The notes beneath the pieces are model-generated. The model searched no databases and was not told the DNA's origin. It saw only the letters and a list, made by a program, of their open reading frames with translations. Below, piece by piece: positions 1-5,869 of a stretch of 42,945 nt of DNA (position 1 is its first letter; each line of letters begins with the position of its first letter). The position numbers were made by a program, and so were the translations under genes. The DNA is from Lachnoanaerobaculum orale. GTDB taxonomy: Bacteria > Bacillota > Clostridia > Lachnospirales > Lachnospiraceae. The stretch is taken from NCBI RefSeq assembly GCF_003862485.1, contig NZ_RRCM01000001.1, positions 1 to 42,945 of the forward strand, in the 5' to 3' direction.

Positions 1-94
1 AAGCGAATTTGAGGTGTACTTTCTCACTAAGGCTTGAGACAAGCTCTTCGCCAAGTGAGAAATGTAGTTTGGTAGGCAGTTTTGAAGACACATC
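1..94. other. Probable trailer of an upstream rRNA operon
   Basis: No gene is visible here. Bases 68-87 are complementary, with two mismatches, to bases 42092-42111 in the spacer just before 23S of the rRNA operon at the other end. Sequences flanking 23S on both sides normally pair to form the RNase III processing stem, so this stretch may be the 3' flank of another rRNA operon lying left of the window. A further inverted repeat pairs about 20-29 with 53-62. The assignment is inference. Confidence 0.35.
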
Positions 95-123
95 TTTACA
101 AGTATTTATTATATTGATATAAT
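95..123 (+). promoter_or_regulatory. tRNA-Gly promoter
   Basis: TTTACA (95-100), a 17-bp spacer and TATAAT (118-123) form a near-consensus vegetative promoter whose expected start is only a few bases before the tRNA at 132. It is host DNA and is left intact by the prophage. Confidence 0.75.
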
Positions 124-131
124 AGTTGTAT

Positions 132-204
132 GCGCGAGTGGCTCAGTTGGTGGAGTACGACCTTGCCAAGGTCGGGGTCGCGGGTTCGAGTCCCGTCTCG
201 CGCT
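132..204 (+). tRNA. tRNA-Gly (GCC), prophage attachment gene
   Basis: A full cloverleaf can be drawn. The acceptor arm GCGCGAG pairs with CTCGCGC, the anticodon stem CGACC/GGTCG encloses the loop TTGCCAA with anticodon GCC, and the T loop is TTCGAGT. The discriminator base is T204 and no CCA is encoded. The 3' 24 bases are repeated at the far end of the prophage, so the phage entered here and rebuilt the 3' end of the gene. Confidence 0.95.
181..204 (+). repeat. attL: attL core (tRNA 3' end)
   Basis: This 24-bp stretch covers the T arm and 3' acceptor strand of the tRNA and is repeated exactly at 39269-39292. The match stops abruptly on both sides. Integrases of this family commonly use the 3' end of a tRNA, and the integrase gene lies immediately inside. 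Confidence 0.92.
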
Positions 205-210
205 TAACTA

Positions 211-239
211 AAACCCTTGAATATTCAAGGGTTCTTTTT
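211..239 (+). terminator. Phage-supplied terminator after tRNA-Gly
   Basis: A perfect 22-bp palindrome (212-233) is followed by TTCTTTTT. It lies inside the prophage just past attL, so it would end the tRNA transcript after integration. On the minus strand it follows the integrase stop and may act in both directions. The original host terminator appears to be the weaker hairpin beyond attR near 39304-39335. Confidence 0.7.
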
Positions 240-1272
240 ATTTGTGTGATATTTCGTGTGATATATTTTTGATGTGTTCAAGCACCTTGCTTGTAAATCT
301 TTCATTGTAGTCGTCCATAACGCCTCTATATATATTCTTTAGTGTGCCGTCTGATGCCCAACCGCCGCGCTGCATGATATACACATCCGGCACACCTATG
401 GCGTGCATCATACTTGCAGCGTAATGCCTTAAGTCGTGAAATCTGAAAGACTGTATCTCTAAATCTCTTAGTATCTTAGCAAAGCGATGTGTAATCTGAT
501 TAGGGTTCAGATCTACAAGCTTGCCGGTCGTGGGCAACTCTTTAATTATGTAGCCAGGCATATCTATATCACGCGTGCTTGATGTTGTCTTTGTGGTCTT
601 GATTGTCCAGTCCTTGCCTTCTGTATATACAAGCGCCTTATTTATATGTATTATACCGCCCTCTACATCCTCTGCAGTCAATGCACACACCTCAGAGCGT
701 CTGAGAGTGCCAAACGCTGCAAGGTATACAGCTATGAGCATGTCTCTGTCCTTTTCTTTGCAGTACTCTATGATAGCCTTTATATCCGCATCTGTAGGCA
801 CATATAGCCGAGGCTTTATTCTTTGTGGCAAGCTTACATTTATATGCATATTCGGATAGTAGGCTTTAAGGACTGCATACAAGAAGCCGTAAGCGTTTTT
901 TACCGTCTTTGGACTTCTACCGACGGCATAAGAATTTACCCACCTTTGTATCAGATCCGGCGTAAATTTGCTTAAAGGAAGTCGCAAGTAGCCTTCAAAA
1001 GCATTATATATAAGTCGCTTGTAATTTACTAAAGTAGTAGGCGACAAGATATTAGATTTCATATTGCAATAATTGAGCATTGCATCTTCAAGCTTTATAT
1101 CTGAATTTTTAGATACATCTACATTATCAAGCTTGTAAGCTGTGGCCATATGCTCTGCTTCCTTTTTTGTTTTTGCCGTGAAGGACTTGTAATGCTTTTT
1201 CCCTTTATCGTCCGTATAATCATAGATTTGGCATCTGTAACTGCCCGACGGTAGTTTCTTTGCTGTAGCCAT
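238..1272 (-). CDS. int: Tyrosine recombinase, phage integrase
   Basis: The 344-aa protein catalyses site-specific integration and excision at the tRNA-Gly site. It has an N-terminal arm-binding region (about 1-60), a SAM-like core-binding domain (about 60-150) and a C-terminal catalytic domain. The catalytic set is visible: Arg191 in GTLRRSEV, a Lys near 225-228, HDLRH (279-283), Trp305 in GGW and Tyr315. A GGAGG sits before the ATG. The last codons encode a repeated ISHE/ISHK because the DNA carries a 9-bp direct repeat (244-264) that looks like an arm-type integrase site. It is the leftmost phage gene, adjacent to attL, as usual for tRNA-integrating prophages. No clear dedicated promoter was found. 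Confidence 0.95.
   Translation of the reverse strand: MATAKKLPSGSYRCQIYDYTDDKGKKHYKSFTAKTKKEAEHMATAYKLDNVDVSKNSDIKLEDAMLNYCNMKSNILSPTTLVNYKRLIYNAFEGYLRLPLSKFTPDLIQRWVNSYAVGRSPKTVKNAYGFLYAVLKAYYPNMHINVSLPQRIKPRLYVPTDADIKAIIEYCKEKDRDMLIAVYLAAFGTLRRSEVCALTAEDVEGGIIHINKALVYTEGKDWTIKTTKTTSSTRDIDMPGYIIKELPTTGKLVDLNPNQITHRFAKILRDLEIQSFRFHDLRHYAASMMHAIGVPDVYIMQRGGWASDGTLKNIYRGVMDDYNERFTSKVLEHIKNISHEISHK
244..264 (+). repeat. Candidate left arm-type integrase sites
   Basis: Two exact copies of GTGTGATAT occur at 244-252 and 256-264, with a 12-bp period. The same arrangement (second copy one base different) is found at 39116-39136 near attR. Paired direct repeats flanking both sides of an attachment core are typical of arm sites bound by the integrase N-terminal domain. 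Here they overlap the end of the integrase gene. Confidence 0.55.
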
Positions 1273-1291
1273 TTAGACCTCCTTTTGAGTA

Positions 1292-1316
1292 TAAAAATAA
1301 CGCCTCTTGCGAGGTG
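1292..1316 (-). terminator. Weak minus-strand terminator before int
   Basis: On the minus strand CCTC-GCAA-GAGG forms a short hairpin followed by a U-rich run (positions falling from 1316 to 1292). It would stop transcripts coming from the lipoprotein gene before they reach the integrase. The stem is only four pairs plus one beyond a mismatch, so read-through is likely. Confidence 0.4.
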
Positions 1317-1335
1317 CCTGCCTAAATGGTATAAT
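1307..1335 (+). promoter_or_regulatory. Promoter of small structured RNA
   Basis: TTGCGA (1307-1312), a 17-bp spacer and a perfect TATAAT (1330-1335) point rightwards. Only about 100 nt lie between it and a strong terminator, and no ORF with a start codon and ribosome site fits, so the product should be a short RNA. Confidence 0.55.
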
Positions 1336-1340
1336 AATAA

Positions 1341-1443
1341 CTGATATTTATTTGCGAATATCGCAGTTGATTTAAGATTAGGCGCGGCCACGCAAGTGGC
1401 TAATCCTTGAGAGCCTCCGTATTGGCGTACGGGGGTTCTTTTT
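1341..1443 (+). ncRNA. Small structured RNA antisense to int leader
   Basis: The predicted transcript of about 100 nt has three hairpins. The first pairs 1339-1343 and atatt with 1364-1368 and aatat. The second (1376-1405) has an outer 5-bp stem, a bulge, then GCCAC closed by a GCAA tetraloop. The third is the terminator. It lies opposite the region between the lipoprotein stop and the integrase start. A short antisense RNA with GC hairpins next to a minus-strand terminator resembles type I antitoxin loci of Firmicutes prophages, but no small hydrophobic toxin ORF is present, so it may be an orphan or may regulate int. The function is inference. Confidence 0.5.
1411..1443 (+). terminator. Terminator of the small RNA
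   Basis: An 11-bp stem (1411-1421 with 1428-1438, including G-U pairs) is followed by a T-rich run to 1443. The T run is on the plus strand, so it serves the plus-strand RNA and not the lipoprotein gene opposite. Confidence 0.8.
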
Positions 1444-1467
1444 AGTTTTAATATTGTTTAAAATAAG

Positions 1468-2328
1468 TTACTTTTGCAAGATATCACCGTCATAAGAGAA
1501 ATATTTACCTGCTGCATTTGCCGCCACATCCGACTTGCTAAAAGTTGCGTGTCCGTACTCTCCAAAATCAAGAGTTATCGTATCCCATGCATTGAAATAT
1601 TCATCACCTAAGTCAAGTATCGGATCTGTTATATCAGACACAGAAGTTTCGGCTATTGCGTCTATAGGCAGTTGTATCTTGCTATTATCATTTACATGAG
1701 TTAGGTCTACTGCTATAGAAAGATTTTTATCATTCATAGTAACGCTTTTTAATTCTGCCCCCGGGGTCATGTGGTCAGGAAGTATCTCATTTACTTTTGC
1801 CACAAGTTCATCGCTTGAGACAGGGGCAACATCACTTGATGCACTTGCCTCATAAGGTTCGCCAGTCTCGGCATTAAAATACTTTTCTTGTAGAAGTGTA
1901 CCTTTTCCGAGTGTTTTTGCGGATACTTCTTCTTTATCTATATGCTCCATAACTCTTACATAAAGCATTCCTGCAGTATTCTGTATACAAGTAGTGGTCT
2001 TTGTCGAAAAGTTGATTATAAAGTGAATTTCGTCGGGCTGCATGAAATTCTTATAGTAGTCAAATGCAAAATCTATAGGATTGGTTGCACTTGTCATTCT
2101 GTTTAGCTTCCACTTACCTGTAGTGTCGTCATTTACACGCATCGGGTCGTCAAGACTGTATTCCTTTTTCATCTCTTCTTTCTTATTTGTAGCCTCTGTG
2201 GTAGCGGCTTCAGAAGTTGCCTCGCTACTTGTTACAGTAGTGTCGGTAGTACTCTCATTAGATGCAGCAGCTCCGCCACATCCTGTAAGCACCATGGCCA
2301 TAGCCACGGCTATCAATTCTTTTTTCAT
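1468..2328 (-). CDS. Prophage-encoded lipoprotein
   Basis: The 286-aa protein begins with a short basic N terminus, a hydrophobic stretch and the lipobox LTGC, so it should be lipid-anchored on the outer face of the membrane. A low-complexity Ser/Thr/Ala/Glu linker (about residues 23-55) follows and then a globular region of no recognised family. The ATG at 2328 is chosen because GGAGG lies just upstream; a TTG four codons earlier would overlap that site. It is transcribed on its own between integrase and immunity genes, the typical place for a cargo gene that changes the lysogen. Its promoter shares -35 bases with the divergent promoter at 2368. Confidence 0.8.
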   Translation of the reverse strand: MKKELIAVAMAMVLTGCGGAAASNESTTDTTVTSSEATSEAATTEATNKKEEMKKEYSLDDPMRVNDDTTGKWKLNRMTSATNPIDFAFDYYKNFMQPDEIHFIINFSTKTTTCIQNTAGMLYVRVMEHIDKEEVSAKTLGKGTLLQEKYFNAETGEPYEASASSDVAPVSSDELVAKVNEILPDHMTPGAELKSVTMNDKNLSIAVDLTHVNDNSKIQLPIDAIAETSVSDITDPILDLGDEYFNAWDTITLDFGEYGHATFSKSDVAANAAGKYFSYDGDILQK

Positions 2329-2343
2329 ATGTTCCTCCAAAAA

Positions 2344-2374
2344 ATTTATAAAATCCTACCCCCCACCTTGACAA
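2344..2374 (-). promoter_or_regulatory. Lipoprotein promoter
   Basis: On the minus strand TTGTCA (2374-2369) is followed by about 18 bp and a TATAAA-like -10. It overlaps the -35 of the plus-strand promoter at 2368-2396, so the two divergent promoters should influence each other. Confidence 0.45.
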
Positions 2375-2396
2375 CCGAACAAACATTCGATATATT
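2368..2396 (+). promoter_or_regulatory. Promoter with LexA-like box in the spacer
   Basis: TTGACA (2368-2373), 17 bp, TATATT (2391-2396). The spacer holds CGAACAAACATTCG (2376-2389), which matches the Gram-positive LexA/DinR palindrome CGAAC-N4-GTTCG at all but one position. A repressor bound there would block both promoter boxes. LexA control is inferred from the match. Confidence 0.6.
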
Positions 2397-2440
2397 TATT
2401 ACATCGCTATTTTAGTTGTGCAGGGTAACAGGAGGGGAAA

Positions 2441-2551
2441 ATGTCTGATAAGGAAGTGTTTAAAGAGCTCTGCAGATTGCTCTTGCTTGCAAATCGTAGA
2501 CAATTAAGATTGATACTCTTATATGTCAAAAATCTGCTTAAGGCTGACTGA
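2441..2551 (+). CDS. 36-aa small protein, possible SOS-controlled antirepressor
   Basis: The ORF has a strong AGGAGGGG site six bases before ATG, its own promoter and its own terminator, so it is very likely expressed despite its size. The protein is acidic at its N terminus and then Leu/Arg-rich (LCRLLLLANRRQLRLILLYV), suggesting one amphipathic helix. It converges on the repressor gene and is preceded by a LexA-like box. In Gifsy-type Salmonella prophages, small LexA-controlled proteins inactivate repressors that cannot self-cleave; the same role is possible here but is inferred from context only. No homologous family is recognised. Confidence 0.6.
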   Translation: MSDKEVFKELCRLLLLANRRQLRLILLYVKNLLKAD

Positions 2552-2570
2552 TGTCGGTCTTTTTTATTGC
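2543..2570 (+). terminator. Terminator of the 36-aa gene
   Basis: GACTG-ATGT-CGGTC overlaps the stop codon and is followed by a run of six T. It separates this gene from the converging repressor gene. Confidence 0.65.
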
Positions 2571-2944
2571 TCTTTTTCTTCTACTTCATTCGCACAAACG
2601 GTAATAATCTTTTCTAAGACCTTCCACTCTTCATCGTTTAATTTTGCGATGGCAGACACAAATCTTTTTTTAAATGTATTAGACGCATCCCACTGAATGT
2701 CGCCGATAAAACTGATAATTTCTTCATCTAAAGTCATATCTTTGAACATCTCGCCTGTGCCATATCTCAACCAATCTTCATTTACATTGAATTCACGGCA
2801 GATGGCCAAGATGTTTGAGTCACTCAGTCCGACAACTCCACTTTCTATCTTAGATATAGCGGCCTTTTTAACACCAATTCTTTCGCCGAATTTTTCTCCT
2901 GACAGACCTAACTCTTTTCTAAGCTCTTTAATTCTGTCGTTCAT
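2564..2944 (-). CDS. CI-type XRE-family repressor
   Basis: The 126-aa protein has an N-terminal helix-turn-helix of the Cro/CI (XRE) family at about residues 4-60, with the usual GEKFGERIGVKKAAISKIESG pattern split over two helices, and a short C-terminal region probably used for dimerisation. It lacks the S24 peptidase domain of LexA/lambda CI, so RecA-stimulated self-cleavage is not expected. It lies opposite the rightward early promoter and its palindromic sites, marking it as the immunity repressor. AAAGGAGG lies before the ATG. Confidence 0.88.
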   Translation of the reverse strand: MNDRIKELRKELGLSGEKFGERIGVKKAAISKIESGVVGLSDSNILAICREFNVNEDWLRYGTGEMFKDMTLDEEIISFIGDIQWDASNTFKKRFVSAIAKLNDEEWKVLEKIITVCANEVEEKEQ

Positions 2945-2981
2945 TACAACCTCCTTTCTTCTCTTCTTTCCCTATGCCTAC

Positions 2982-3010
2982 AGTATATATAGAAGAAGAA
3001 TAAAAGTCAA
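2982..3010 (-). promoter_or_regulatory. Repressor promoter
   Basis: Reading leftwards: TTGACT (3010-3005), 17 bp, TATACT (2987-2982), about 35 bp before the repressor start codon. It is back-to-back with the rightward early promoter. Confidence 0.7.
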
Positions 3011-3026
3011 GAAAAAAGTTGAAAAA

Positions 3027-3084
3027 AGATACTAAAAGACTTGACAAAGTAGAAATCAGATACTATAATGTATCTATAAGATAC
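3027..3084. promoter_or_regulatory. Early operator cluster
   Basis: The half-site AGATAC occurs at 3027, 3058 and 3079, and its complement GTATCT at 3070. Together 3058-3075 form a palindrome (AGATAC, six bases, GTATCT) that wraps the -10 box, and 3070-3084 form a second (GTATCT, three bases, AGATAC). These are the best candidates for CI-type repressor operators. Confidence 0.65.
3041..3069 (+). promoter_or_regulatory. Rightward early promoter
   Basis: Perfect consensus TTGACA (3041-3046), 17-bp spacer, TATAAT (3064-3069), driving the early genes from 3114 onwards. The -10 is enclosed by the palindromic repeats of the operator cluster. Confidence 0.88.
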
Positions 3085-3113
3085 AGATAAAGGAAACACA
3101 AAGGAGAACAAAA

Positions 3114-3386
3114 ATGAAAAAATTTGAAGTAGGAAAGATTTACAGAGAAAGAAAGTACGAAGGAAGAATGGATGTGGAAATCAAGATAGTAAAAAGAACT
3201 GCTAAAACGGTGACTTTTATCTATACAAAGCCAAATTGGTGGGAGGATGACATAACCAAAGAGTACAGAAAAAAGATTAGCGATATGGGACAAGGTGAAG
3301 TTATTTACTTCGGTAGCAACTGGGCTACCCCGACCGTAGACCCTGAGCCTATAGAAGAGATTACAGAAGCTGTGATTGCTTCATAA
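3114..3386 (+). CDS. Hypothetical early protein (90 aa)
   Basis: First gene of the rightward transcript, in the place where Cro is usually found, but no helix-turn-helix is visible. The protein is basic in its N-terminal half and acidic at the C terminus, probably beta-rich. AAAGGAG precedes the ATG. Family not recognised. Confidence 0.75.
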   Translation: MKKFEVGKIYRERKYEGRMDVEIKIVKRTAKTVTFIYTKPNWWEDDITKEYRKKISDMGQGEVIYFGSNWATPTVDPEPIEEITEAVIAS

Positions 3387-3392
3387 ATAACA

Positions 3393-3420
3393 GGGGCATA
3401 AAGCCCCGCCCCTTACGGGG
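3393..3420 (+). other. Tandem GC hairpins between early genes
   Basis: GGGGC-ataaa-GCCCC is followed directly by CCCC-ttac-GGGG, and the ribosome site of the next gene comes right after. There is no T run, so these are not intrinsic terminators; they may protect or process the mRNA. Confidence 0.4.
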
Positions 3421-3437
3421 TAGAAAGGAGTACAGAG

Positions 3438-3590
3438 ATGACAAAGAAGGATACAAAGAAGATTGTAGCAATCTTAAAAGCAACACTGCCAAAGCTTAGC
3501 CAGGAAAAGCAAGAATACTTGCTTGGATTGGCGGAGGGAATGGAGATGGCAAGAGTGATTGCGGAGGATAAAGAGGAAAAGGCAAGCTAA
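3438..3590 (+). CDS. Small hypothetical protein (50 aa)
   Basis: GAAAGGAG lies just upstream. The Lys/Glu-rich helical protein has the pattern LPKLSQEKQEYLLGLAEGME, resembling the short early-region proteins often found next to repressors in clostridial phages. It is followed after ten bases by another small gene. No function can be assigned. Confidence 0.65.
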   Translation: MTKKDTKKIVAILKATLPKLSQEKQEYLLGLAEGMEMARVIAEDKEEKAS

Positions 3591-3600
3591 AGGAGGGTAA

Positions 3601-3759
3601 ATGACTAGAGAGGAAGCAATAGTGCAATTAGAAGATTTAAGAGAGCATTGTAAGGAGTACATAAAAGAAGACGAAGAAGGATTTAGTGTGTGGTCGGATG
3701 ATGTAGAAGCATTGAATATTGCCATTGACGCACTTAGAAAACAGGAGGTAATAATTTGA
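3601..3759 (+). CDS. Small hypothetical protein (52 aa)
   Basis: AAGGAGGG lies three bases before ATG. The acidic protein is predicted to be mostly helical. Its stop overlaps the TTG start of the antirepressor (TTGA), implying translational coupling. Family not recognised. Confidence 0.65.
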   Translation: MTREEAIVQLEDLREHCKEYIKEDEEGFSVWSDDVEALNIAIDALRKQEVII

Positions 3760-4505
3760 ACGAATTAAAACTCATAGAGCAAAGGAAAGTATTGGGAAAA
3801 GAGTTCAGAATATATGGAGATTTTGAAAACCCGCTATTCGTAGCCGTAGATGTTGCAGAGTGGATTGAGCATAGCAACACAACGGAAATGCTAAAAGGGA
3901 TAGATGATGATGAAAAGCTGACTTCAATAATTCTTAGGGCAGGTCAAAGAAGAGCAGTAGCTATGCTGACCGAAGACGGATTGTATGAGGTTCTAATGCA
4001 GAGCAGGAAGCCGATAGCAAAAGAGTTTAAGAGGGAAGTAAAGCAAATTCTTAAAACCATCCGCAAGCACGGTTTATACGCTAAAGAAGAGCTACTGGAT
4101 AATCCGGATATAGCAATAGCAGCTTTCAAGGCGCTAAAAGAAGAGAGGGAAGCAAGGAAAGCATTAGAGGTTGAAAATAACGCAATGAAGCCAAAGGCAT
4201 TATTTGCCGATGCGGTATCGGCAAGCCACACATCAATCCTAATCGGTGAGCTTGCAAAGCTTATCAAGCAGAACGGCATCGACATCGGCCAAAAGCGACT
4301 TTTTGAATGGCTTAGAGAGCAGGGCTTCTTGATGAAATCGGGCAGTAGTAAAAACATGCCCACTCAAAGAAGCATGGAGCAAGGTCTCTTTGAGATAAAG
4401 GAAAGTAGCTATATAAATTCTGAAGGCGTGACCGTGGTCACTAAGACTACAAAGGTCACAGGGAAAGGACAGATATATTTCACAAATAAATTTTTATGTA
4501 AATAG
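3756..4505 (+). CDS. Phage antirepressor, BRO-N plus KilAC
   Basis: The 249-aa protein has a BRO-N domain (about residues 5-110, with FVAVDVAEWI and EDGLYEVLMQSRKPIAKEF), a short coiled segment, and a C-terminal KilAC/ANT domain (about 140-245, with GQKRLFEWLREQGFL). Proteins of this build act as antirepressors or DNA-binding regulators in phages. The TTG start is chosen because CAGGAGG precedes it at normal spacing. It is the largest regulatory gene in the early operon. Confidence 0.9.
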   Translation: MNELKLIEQRKVLGKEFRIYGDFENPLFVAVDVAEWIEHSNTTEMLKGIDDDEKLTSIILRAGQRRAVAMLTEDGLYEVLMQSRKPIAKEFKREVKQILKTIRKHGLYAKEELLDNPDIAIAAFKALKEEREARKALEVENNAMKPKALFADAVSASHTSILIGELAKLIKQNGIDIGQKRLFEWLREQGFLMKSGSSKNMPTQRSMEQGLFEIKESSYINSEGVTVVTKTTKVTGKGQIYFTNKFLCK

Positions 4506-4513
4506 GAGGAAAC

Positions 4514-4795
4514 ATGGAAGGAAGAATGATAAAAGGTGTTGTGATTCCTACATTGGCAAGGGGTACAGCAGAGGAAGAAAATGAAAGGGCTTTGAACGCC
4601 TTGGAGAATATAGTTTTTAAACAAAAAATGGATAGTGAGGATTTAAAGCGCAAATACAGGCTTGTATATGACGCTGCATCTAAGCAGCGAGCGGAGTTAA
4701 GCGCATTTAAAAATAGAATGTATGTAGCCTTCGCGGGGCTTTGCATGGCCGATGTGGTCTTCATCCTGATGCTTGTAAAGATGCTTATCAAATGA
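4514..4795 (+). CDS. Hypothetical protein with C-terminal membrane helix
   Basis: 93 aa. A charged helical region (about 18-65) is followed by one hydrophobic segment near the C terminus (about 70-90, VAFAGLCMADVVFILMLV), so it is probably a tail-anchored membrane protein. AGGAGG lies before the ATG. Family not recognised. Confidence 0.7.
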   Translation: MEGRMIKGVVIPTLARGTAEEENERALNALENIVFKQKMDSEDLKRKYRLVYDAASKQRAELSAFKNRMYVAFAGLCMADVVFILMLVKMLIK

Positions 4796-4968
4796 CTTAC
4801 AAGCATCAATGGATGATAGATTTTTTCAGTAATCTACTTGAAGAAAAGAAAAAAGAAGGAAATGACAGAGATGTGGCAGAAATAAAAAAGGCCATACAGG
4901 TCATAAAAAAACATGAGGAGGAGAAAAATGCCGAGATTAGCACCGTCAAGGACGGAGATAATGGATAG
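4792..4968 (+). CDS. Small hypothetical protein (58 aa)
   Basis: Its ATG overlaps the previous stop (ATGA), so it is probably translated by coupling; no strong ribosome site of its own is seen. Highly charged and helical. The next gene starts inside it in another frame. Confidence 0.55.
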   Translation: MTYKHQWMIDFFSNLLEEKKKEGNDRDVAEIKKAIQVIKKHEEEKNAEISTVKDGDNG

Positions 4969-5170
4969 AAGCTTTAGGGCTGCATATCTGGCAGGCCTTG
5001 AGCTTAAAGGACTGAAGACAAAAAACATTGCAAGCCTTATCGGTAAGTGTGAAAAGACGGTGGCTCATAAAAGAGACCACCCGGCGGATATGACAGTGTT
5101 TGAGTTAAGAGCGATAGCGGATAAGCTGGACTTCACAGCGGAGCAGGTCGCAAGCATGATATTAAAGTAA
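4928..5170 (+). CDS. Small DNA-binding-like early protein
   Basis: 80 aa from the ATG preceded by GAGGAGGAG; an in-frame start five codons earlier would overlap that site. The segment LKTKNIASLIGKCEKTVAHK looks like a helix-turn-helix, and the C-terminal part (ELRAIADKLDFTAEQV) resembles the second half of XRE-like domains. It may be a Cro-like or excisionase-like regulator; the exact role is unknown. Confidence 0.65.
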   Translation: MPRLAPSRTEIMDRSFRAAYLAGLELKGLKTKNIASLIGKCEKTVAHKRDHPADMTVFELRAIADKLDFTAEQVASMILK

Positions 5171-5172
5171 AG

Positions 5173-5820
5173 ATGATAGAAAGAAAGATATTGGCCAATC
5201 GTGAAGAGTGGCTGAAACATAGAAGCAGGATAGGCGGTTCAGATGCCGCCGCAATTGTGGGATTGAATCCCTATAAGACAAATACCGATTTGTACTTAGA
5301 AAAGACGGGGCAAAAAGAAAGCCCTGACATATCCGATAAACCTTATGTGCTGTACGGTACAAAGGCGGAGGAGCATCTAAGAGAGTTGTTCAGATTAGAC
5401 TTTCCGCAGTATCAAGTACAGTACTTTGACAATAATATGTATTTAAACTCTAAGTATCCTTTTGCCCACGCAAGCCTTGACGGTGAGCTTACAGACGAAG
5501 ACGGCAGAAGGGGCATACTTGAGATAAAGACAACAAACATATTACAGAGTATGCAAAAAGAGAAGTGGAAGGATAGGATACCCGATAATTACTTTATACA
5601 AGTACTGCATTATCTGATGGTCACTGAATTTGACTTTGTAGTACTTAAGGCACAGCTAAAGAGTGAATTTGGCGGTCAGATATACCTGCAGACTAAGCAC
5701 TACTTTATCGAAAGAAGTGAGGTTGAAGGAGATATAGAGTATTTAGCGGAGGAAGAAGCGAAGTTTTGGAAGTGCGTGGAGGCTAAAAGGATGCCCGATC
5801 TGATACTTCCTGATATATAA
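5173..5820 (+). CDS. YqaJ-type viral recombinase exonuclease
   Basis: 215 aa with the lambda-exonuclease/YqaJ fold signature: RIGGSDAAAIVGLNPY near residue 20, SLDGE around 103-107 and GILEIKTT around 115-121, the last two supplying the metal-binding Asp, Glu and Lys. It should resect double-stranded DNA ends 5' to 3' and hand single strands to the RecT protein two genes downstream. It starts two bases after the previous stop. Confidence 0.9.
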   Translation: MIERKILANREEWLKHRSRIGGSDAAAIVGLNPYKTNTDLYLEKTGQKESPDISDKPYVLYGTKAEEHLRELFRLDFPQYQVQYFDNNMYLNSKYPFAHASLDGELTDEDGRRGILEIKTTNILQSMQKEKWKDRIPDNYFIQVLHYLMVTEFDFVVLKAQLKSEFGGQIYLQTKHYFIERSEVEGDIEYLAEEEAKFWKCVEAKRMPDLILPDI

Positions 5821-5828
5821 AGATACTA

Positions 5829-5848
5829 TTTTCCCGACATCGGGAAAA
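5829..5848 (+). other. Intergenic hairpin
   Basis: TTTTCCCG-acat-CGGGAAAA is a perfect 8-bp stem in the 49-base gap before the DUF1351 gene. There is no T run after it on either strand, so it is not a clear terminator. Confidence 0.4.
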
Positions 5849-5869
5849 TGGCAAAGAAAAAGGAGAACT

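Noticed and set aside
1119-1391. Minus-strand ORF overlapping the int start, as a possible type I toxin partner of the small RNA
   Set aside because: Most of it is integrase sequence in another frame, it has no ribosome site, and the N-terminal part is not a hydrophobic peptide.
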